Source: Oscillospiraceae bacterium (GTDB lineage: Bacteria > Bacillota > Clostridia > Oscillospirales > Oscillospiraceae). Taken from it: a stretch of 64,000 nucleotides of DNA. The stretch is from the NCBI GenBank assembly GCA_017527825.1, contig JAFXPO010000044.1, forward strand, positions 23,297-87,296. The letters are read 5' to 3'. Positions 59,484 through 64,000 of the stretch are shown piece after piece. A program made the translations under genes and the position numbers. Positions within the stretch are counted from its first letter, which is position 1, and the number at the start of each line of letters is the position of its first letter. Below the pieces are notes generated by a model. It was not told the DNA's origin, made no database searches, and saw only the letters and a program-made list of their open reading frames with translations.

Positions 59484-59552
59484 TTTATAACGATTTGCAT
59501 TATAATGGCAAAAAAAGCGCGGTGTCAATAGCCGCGCTGCAATCGTTATAAA
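59484..59552. promoter_or_regulatory. TetR-type operator in the hydrolase/tetR divergent region
   Basis: Perfect inverted repeat TTTATAACGAT (59484-59494) / ATCGTTATAAA (59542-59552). Between the arms lies a minus-strand promoter TTGACA (59528-59523), 18 bp, TATAAT (59504-59499), which served the hydrolase gene. The right arm also lies directly upstream of tetR. Confidence 0.65.
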
Positions 59553-59569
59553 ATGGGTGGTTTTGTAAC

Positions 59570-60067
59570 ATGAACAAGGCTGAGCAGTCGAAGCGGGCGA
59601 TCTCGGAAGCCATGCTGCGCTTGATGAAGGATCGCGAGTATAACAAGATAACGCTCCAAAACATCGTGGATGAGGCCGGAGTCTCCCGCATGGCGTTCTA
59701 TCGCAATTTTGAGAGCAAGGAGGATGTTCTTCGATACTGGCTCAAGGGGGTAACAGATCGGTTTGTCGTGGAATCCGGCATCAGCTACAGGGACAACGCG
59801 CCGCGCGATTACTTTATCACGCTGTTTACCCATCTTGCAAGCTATCGCGGGATATGCGAGGCGCTTTACAATGCGGGACTGTCGCATCTTCTGAAGGACG
59901 AGTTTGACCGCGTGTTCCTCTCCATTCACGGCGGCGAATATGATGATTACAAGTCCTACTTCCACGCAGGCGGCATTTATAACGTCTTTTTGTTGTGGCT
60001 GATGCGCGGCTGTCCAGAGACACCGGAGGAACTGGCGGACAAGCTTGATAACATCATGACGAGATAG
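59570..60067 (+). CDS. TetR-family regulator
   Basis: 165 aa, shorter than usual TetR (about 190). Helix-turn-helix ITLQNIVDEAGVSRMAFYRN followed by FESKEDVLRYW; the C-terminal ligand-binding helices (about 75-160) include HLASYRGICEALYNAGLSHL. The ribosome binding site is weak. It is divergent from the decayed hydrolase, so its main target may be lost. Confidence 0.9.
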   Translation: MNKAEQSKRAISEAMLRLMKDREYNKITLQNIVDEAGVSRMAFYRNFESKEDVLRYWLKGVTDRFVVESGISYRDNAPRDYFITLFTHLASYRGICEALYNAGLSHLLKDEFDRVFLSIHGGEYDDYKSYFHAGGIYNVFLLWLMRGCPETPEELADKLDNIMTR

Positions 60068-60149
60068 CGGGTGACGGGATTATCATTCAGAGCGTCATTG
60101 ACACTCGCTGTACCATTGCTGTACCCTTTGGGGCGGTAACAGTAAAGCC

Positions 60150-60632
60150 TCAGAACGTCATGCTCATGGCAAGCGTCTTTTCGGGATTCCTTGACCGCTG
60201 GAGCCGTTCCTCCTGGGCTGCCCGGAACAGCTCATCGGAGATAATCGCCTCATGTGTATCATGGTAGAGGTACCGATCTTCATACCCCGGATTGTCCCTG
60301 CCGCCCGCCGTCTTTTGCAGCAGCACCCTGCCGGTGTACTTCTCGTTTGCGAGCAGCCTGTCGATTGCTTCCCGGTTCCATTTGGGCTTGCCAGTAGGGG
60401 ATGGGATACCTTGCCTCGCAAGCCCGTCCGCAATCTTGCCAAGGCTTTTGCCATCGGCGTATTGCTCAAATATCCATCTGACCACTTCTGCTTCTTTCTC
60501 GTTGATCACAAGCTCACCATCTGCGCTCACTTCGTACCCGTAGCACTTTCGCTGCGCCAGCTTCGAGGTGCCGTCTTGGAAACCTTGGCAAAGCCCGGCT
60601 TTGATCTCTTCGCTGTGTTGAATCATGTTCAT
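60150..60632 (-). CDS. Recombinase-domain protein without catalytic domain (copy 1)
   Basis: 160 aa from the ATG at 60632, preceded by GGAGATGAAGCGGT. MNMIQHSEEIKAGL, TSKLAQRKCYGYEVSADGEL, RWIFEQYADGKSLGKIADGL, KPKWNREAIDRLLANEKYTG and QKTAGGRDNPGYEDRYLY form the PF07508-type recombinase DNA-binding domain of large serine recombinases. The catalytic resolvase domain with the active-site Ser is absent and the zinc-ribbon/coiled coil is short. It cannot cut DNA alone; it may bind DNA or be a relic. Its twin is at 62989-63471. Confidence 0.8.
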   Translation of the reverse strand: MNMIQHSEEIKAGLCQGFQDGTSKLAQRKCYGYEVSADGELVINEKEAEVVRWIFEQYADGKSLGKIADGLARQGIPSPTGKPKWNREAIDRLLANEKYTGRVLLQKTAGGRDNPGYEDRYLYHDTHEAIISDELFRAAQEERLQRSRNPEKTLAMSMTF

Positions 60633-60783
60633 ACCGCTTCATCTCCTTTTTTGGCCAAAAAAGCAAAACCGTGACAGCTCATGCCGCCACGGTTTTGCTT
60701 TGTTGTTATGTTAATCAGCATATAAAAAGGTTGACAAATCTCCGGTAATCGTTCCGATAACAGAGATTTGTCAACACATCTTG
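60150..60783. repeat. 634-bp direct repeat, copy 1 (recombinase module)
   Basis: Matches 62989-63622 over the same length with few substitutions. It includes the solo recombinase gene, an upstream hairpin (60660-60701, 14-bp stem with AAAGCAAAACCGTG) and an inverted repeat TTGACAAATCTC / GAGATTTGTCAA (near 60730-60773). Confidence 0.85.
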
Positions 60784-60889
60784 TAGTATTGGAATAAAAC
60801 TCCTACTCATGTGCAATGCCAAAAGTCAGCATGAGGGTGAGTTTGACCTTATCCAATGTATTGAATCGACTCGCGGCGGAGCCGCGATA

Positions 60890-60931
60890 CCAGAAAAGGA
60901 AACCGCCCTCTCGGACGGTTTCCTTTTCTGG
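60890..60931. terminator. Strong hairpin downstream of the HEPN-like gene
   Basis: 16-bp perfect stem CCAGAAAAGGAAACCG / CGGTTTCCTTTTCTGG with a 10-nt loop; a second hairpin CGCGGC-GGA-GCCGCG lies next to it (near 60873-60887). Confidence 0.7.
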
Positions 60932-61007
60932 TGGCCCTGCATAACCCAAATACTAACCTGATTTGTTATGTGGGGGGGATTTGCTCTAACTCCTAATCTC
61001 TAAAGCT

Positions 61008-61328
61008 TTATATTGACATTTCATTAAGAATAGCGACAGTATTTAGTATCTTTTCCCTATACTCGCGGTGTATTTGGGGGAGAACATCGTTCACTTTTGT
61101 TCCATATCCAAAAAAATGCTTCCTATTCTTTACACATTCTAAGCGTCCCTCTAATAAATCAGGAAACAACATATAACGTTCTACAATTTCTCCTTCTTCA
61201 TATTTGGCAAAAAGTTTTGGTTTCAACTCCCATGCACCGTTATGTACAACTTCGTTCCTTATAGATTCGATTGTGTTAATCAAATCACATTTTTCAAATA
61301 CTGTATTTGGCGTATTGTTGATTTTCAA
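61008..61328 (-). CDS. C-terminal part of a split HEPN-like protein
   Basis: 106 codons from a TTG at 61328 with no ribosome binding site of its own; LINTIESIRNEVVHNGAWEL has the HEPN-type Arg-x4-His motif (RNEVVH). It overlaps the upstream frame by 4 bp. With one extra G in the G6 tract just upstream, the two frames become one protein of about 330 residues (KPYGG-ARAD-LKINNTP), so this is probably the second half of one gene. AT-rich, unlike the chromosome. Confidence 0.6.
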   Translation of the reverse strand: MKINNTPNTVFEKCDLINTIESIRNEVVHNGAWELKPKLFAKYEEGEIVERYMLFPDLLEGRLECVKNRKHFFGYGTKVNDVLPQIHREYREKILNTVAILNEMSI

Positions 61329-61990
61329 GTCAGCTCTTGCCCCCCATAAGGTTTTAATGCTTTTTGTTTTTTATACGTTTCAAAGGAATTCTGTGGTTGT
61401 TCCATTTCAAGCGCAATTTTACAAAGCATATCTAAAATCGAATATGCCTTAATGAAGTAGTTCTCTATCAATCCTGAAATACTTATCACTTCTGGTGATA
61501 TGATCGAGAGAGCATCATTCGGATTATCAGGTGTAGCATCTGGCCGAACCAGAGTTATTCGTAGATAATAGTTAATAAAGGCATCTTCCATGCCGATCAG
61601 CAGATTCTGTATTGTTCCGACATAATATTGACAGTCAACCAAATAGAGATGCCGATAAAAGTTGGGTATGTTTTGGAATTTCTCTATTTGAAGGTACTGC
61701 TGAAACTGCTCCGCGGACAAGGCACATTCTGAGTCTTGTCCAGCAGATTGGACGAAAATCGGCATGAGAGACAATTCTGCATAATACTGCTCTGTATTCG
61801 AAAAAAATAAATCGCGTAGTTTATCATATAACGCAACCAATTCATTGTCTAACTTATACTTTATGGAGTCGCCCTGATATACAAATCTATCAGGCATATT
61901 GCCGTCTAATTCTTGAATGTAGAAAAAGGGTTGTTCTCCGAGAAAGTAAAACTCTTCTTTTGACGTACCATCTTGAAAAAAGGTTTTCAT
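61325..61990 (-). CDS. N-terminal part of a split HEPN-like protein
   Basis: 221 aa from the ATG at 61990 (AGGAG six bases upstream). MKTFFQDGTSKEEFYFLGEQ, then a helical region with VDCQYYVGTIQNLLIGMEDA and a C-terminal helix GLIENYFIKAYSILDMLCKI typical of the first helices of HEPN-like domains. The HEPN catalytic motif lies in the next frame. AT-rich codon use indicates recent transfer. HEPN proteins are often RNases in toxin or defence systems; no antitoxin gene is evident. Confidence 0.65.
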   Translation of the reverse strand: MKTFFQDGTSKEEFYFLGEQPFFYIQELDGNMPDRFVYQGDSIKYKLDNELVALYDKLRDLFFSNTEQYYAELSLMPIFVQSAGQDSECALSAEQFQQYLQIEKFQNIPNFYRHLYLVDCQYYVGTIQNLLIGMEDAFINYYLRITLVRPDATPDNPNDALSIISPEVISISGLIENYFIKAYSILDMLCKIALEMEQPQNSFETYKKQKALKPYGGQELT

Positions 61991-62227
61991 GATTACTCCT
62001 GCATATTTTTTACAAAAATATATCATAGCCCAATGTGTCTCGCTCAAACCTGCACCTTATGCTCCGGCTCATTTTCTCACTTTCAACTTGAACGAAAGCG
62101 CAACATGCTGTGAGTGGATGCACTTTTCTGCTCACGGGATACATATTATAGAACCGTCCCTTATTCACCCATTTTTATAATATCACCCGCTGCGAATCCC
62201 TTCGCCGCAAGACAGGGCATTGTTCCA

Positions 62228-62971
62228 TCACTCTATTGGAGACTTATTATGCTCCGTTCGATTTGCTGTCTCAAACAGTTCCCGGCTCACGATAGCCGGA
62301 TGGTGCTGCTCGATCAGATACCGTGGCAGTTCACCGCGATTCTTTGCCCGCTTGCAGAAAAGCACATCCGTCCCATACGTCTTTTGGAGCAGTACGTTGC
62401 CGGTATACTTCTCATTTCGAAGCAGCTTGCTGATCGTCTCCCGGCTCCAACGTTCCTTGCAGGTCGGGGAGGGGACATGACTCCGATACAGCCAATCGGA
62501 AATCGCTCCGAGGCTTTTCCCCGTTGCTCGCATTTCAAAAATGGTTTTCACCACCGCGGCATCGGGTTCATCAATCGCCAGTTCTCCATCGTCACCGCGC
62601 TTGTACCCATAGCATGTGAAATTCGCATATCCTGACGTGCCGCGTTCAAAGCCCCGCTTGATTCCCCATCTGATGTTGCGGCTCATGCTTTCGCTCTCTG
62701 CCTGAGCAAATGCGCTGTATGCTGTTATGAGGAGTTCCATTTCCTCCTCATGCAGCCAGAGATGCTCTTTCTCAAAGAAAACGTCCACGCCGTGTTCACG
62801 AAGCGTCCGCAACGCCTTGAGCATATCGACCGTGTTCCGTCCGAAACGGCTGACGGATTTTGTCAGCACCAAGTCAATCTCATCGCCCTCGCATCGCCGC
62901 ATGTGCCGTCCTCGCTCTTTTTGACTTGGCTGGATGATATCTACAGACCTCACGCACTCGCTCCAACCCAA
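62228..62971 (-). pseudogene. Large serine recombinase lacking the catalytic N-terminus
   Basis: About 240 codons: EIDLVLTKSVSRFGRNTVDM (second half of the resolvase domain), SMSRNIRWGIKRGFERGTSG, YANFTCYGYKRGDDGELAID, LLRNEKYTGNVLLQKTYGTD. The first about 60-70 residues with the catalytic Ser are missing; the sequence begins exactly where the second 634-bp repeat ends. Different from the repeat-encoded recombinase (for example CYGYKRGDDGEL against CYGYEVSADGEL). Confidence 0.75.
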
Positions 62972-62988
62972 AATTCTCTTATACTCTA

Positions 62989-63471
62989 TCAGAACGTCAT
63001 GCTCATGGCAAGCGTTTTTTCGGGATTCCTTGACCGTTGGAGCCGTTCCTCCTGGGCTGCCTGGAACAGCTCGTCGGAGATGATCGCCTCATGTGTATCA
63101 TGGTAGAGGTACCGATCTTCATACCCCGGATTGTCCCTGCCGCCCGCCGTCTTTTGCAGCAACACCCTGCCGGTGTACTTCTCGTTTGCCAGCAGCCTGT
63201 CGATTGCTTCCCGGTTCCATTTGGGTTTGCCGGTAGGCGACGGGATGCCCTGCCGCGCAAGCCCGTCCGCAATCTTGCCAAGGCTTTTGCCCTCCGCGTA
63301 TTGCTCAAATATCCATCTGACCACTTCGGCTTCTTTCTTGTTGATCGCAAGTTCACCGTCTGCGCTCACTTCGTACCCGTAGCACTTCCGCTGCGCCAGC
63401 TTCGAGGTGCCGTCCCGAAAACCTTGGCGAAGCCCGGCTTTGATCTCTTCGCTGTGTTGAATCATGTTCAT
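62989..63471 (-). CDS. Recombinase-domain protein without catalytic domain (copy 2)
   Basis: 160 aa with the same start, ribosome binding site and end as the copy at 60150-60632, differing at only a few residues (for example GLRQGFRD for GLCQGFQD, AINKKEAE for VINEKEAE). The open frame has stayed intact in both copies despite substitutions, and a third related start occurs at 31527. This suggests a selected function or recent duplication. Confidence 0.8.
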   Translation of the reverse strand: MNMIQHSEEIKAGLRQGFRDGTSKLAQRKCYGYEVSADGELAINKKEAEVVRWIFEQYAEGKSLGKIADGLARQGIPSPTGKPKWNREAIDRLLANEKYTGRVLLQKTAGGRDNPGYEDRYLYHDTHEAIISDELFQAAQEERLQRSRNPEKTLAMSMTF

Positions 63472-63622
63472 GCCGCTTCATCTCCTTTTTTGGTCATAAA
63501 AAGCAAAACCGTGACAACTCATGCCGCCACGGTTTGATTTGTTGTTATGTTAATCAGCATATAAAAAGGTTGACAAATCTCCGGTAATCGTTCCGATAAC
63601 AGAGATTTGTCAACACATCTTG
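62989..63622. repeat. 634-bp direct repeat, copy 2 (recombinase module)
   Basis: Same orientation and length as 60150-60783. The inverted repeat TTGACAAATCTC / GAGATTTGTCAA is intact, whereas the 14-bp hairpin upstream of the gene has lost part of its right arm (CACGGTTTGATTT). Confidence 0.85.
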
Positions 63623-63665
63623 GTATGCCCGACAGGATTCGAACCTGCGACCTTGTGAGTCGGAG
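63621..63665 (-). other. tRNA 3'-end fragment, possible attachment site
   Basis: The minus strand reads a T-arm GCAGG-TTCGAAT-CCTGT, acceptor strand CGGGCAT, then ACCA. No 5' half (D-arm, matching acceptor strand ATGCCCG) is found at higher coordinates, so this is a displaced tRNA 3' end of the kind left by element integration rather than a working gene. Confidence 0.55.
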
Positions 63666-64000
63666 CAGCACTTGAGTATTGCGGTGAAATTTACACGCTG
63701 CGAAAAAGTTTCAAAAATCTCAAAGTGCAACTTTGTCTTGCAACTATTTTTCCTCAGAAATTCCAACCGGATATTAGCAAGATTTGGTCTCTCCTCGGAT
63801 TCTGATTAGCAATCGCGCAAAAAAAGTTGTTAGCTCTCATTCTCATATCCGGTAACTAAGGGTCAATCCCGTATTTTGTGTAAAGTCCAAATACCGGCGT
63901 AGAACAGGGCGAAAATGATATGGTCAGGGAGGGCGGCACTGCCGGCCTCCCTTGCCGACAGTTTAAGCAGAAAACGGAACGCATGTCAAGGGCGGCGGCC
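63666..64000. other. Non-coding right end of the window
   Basis: No gene recognised. A minus-strand promoter-like TTGACA-N17-TTAAAC lies near 63955-63985, and several short frames are interrupted by stops. Confidence 0.4.

Overview
The window looks like the chromosome of a high-GC, anaerobic gut Firmicute of the Oscillospiraceae/Clostridia type. This is an inference from gene content: two-gene FtcD/FchA histidine degradation, YerC-type regulator, YesM/YesN-type two-component systems, Cthe_2159-like lipoprotein, Tn1549-like conjugative-element debris, and strong AGGAGG ribosome binding sites. Most core genes are GC-rich; the accessory stretches near 41.7-51.3 kb and 60.8-62.2 kb contain visibly AT-richer patches.

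1-11.5 kb is a histidine-utilisation region. It holds urocanate hydratase (runs off the left edge), a divergent LysR regulator, histidine ammonia-lyase, a small membrane protein, an NhaC-family antiporter, a histidyl-tRNA synthetase, a YerC/TrpR-type regulator, glutamate formiminotransferase, formimino-THF cyclodeaminase and HutD. Imidazolonepropionase (HutI) is not in the window. 11.5-18.1 kb, convergent to hutD, is an unusual sensory operon: an amino-acid permease fused to a hybrid histidine kinase, a BMP/Med-type binding protein, and a second hybrid kinase with two receiver domains.

18.3-29.9 kb has a radical SAM enzyme, an OmpR/HK pair between a PepSY protein and a carbohydrate-binding lipoprotein (both carrying the same promoter box), an ABC exporter with a TetR-like operator, and a PAP2/XRE/GNAT operon. 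Interspersed are clusters of gene remnants that look like N- and C-terminal pieces fused by internal deletions (19.5-20.6, 27.4-27.8 and 30.1-32.9 kb, and later 57.9-59.5 kb).

32.9-41.6 kb is a sensory and transport unit: a binding lipoprotein, a YesM-like kinase and a YesN-like regulator in one operon, divergent from a binding protein, two-domain permease and ATPase operon. The ATPase carries a large insertion.

41.7-53.1 kb is an integrated element of about 11.5 kb with an integrase and repressor reading rightwards and everything else leftwards. It has a VapE C-terminal-domain protein next to an iteron-like array, a sigma factor, a tape-measure protein and an ADP-ribosyltransferase-like protein, but no recognisable terminase, portal or capsid. 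It resembles a phage satellite (PICI-like) or a strongly reduced prophage.

53.1-64 kb is a mosaic: beta-phosphoglucomutase, a broken IS256-type transposase, fragments of an integrative conjugative element, a pectin-acetylesterase-like lipase, an acyl-ACP thioesterase, a TetR gene with a decayed hydrolase, two 634-bp direct repeats each encoding a catalytic-domain-less serine-recombinase protein, and between them an AT-rich HEPN-like gene split at a G6 tract. A tRNA 3'-end fragment lies at 63.6 kb.
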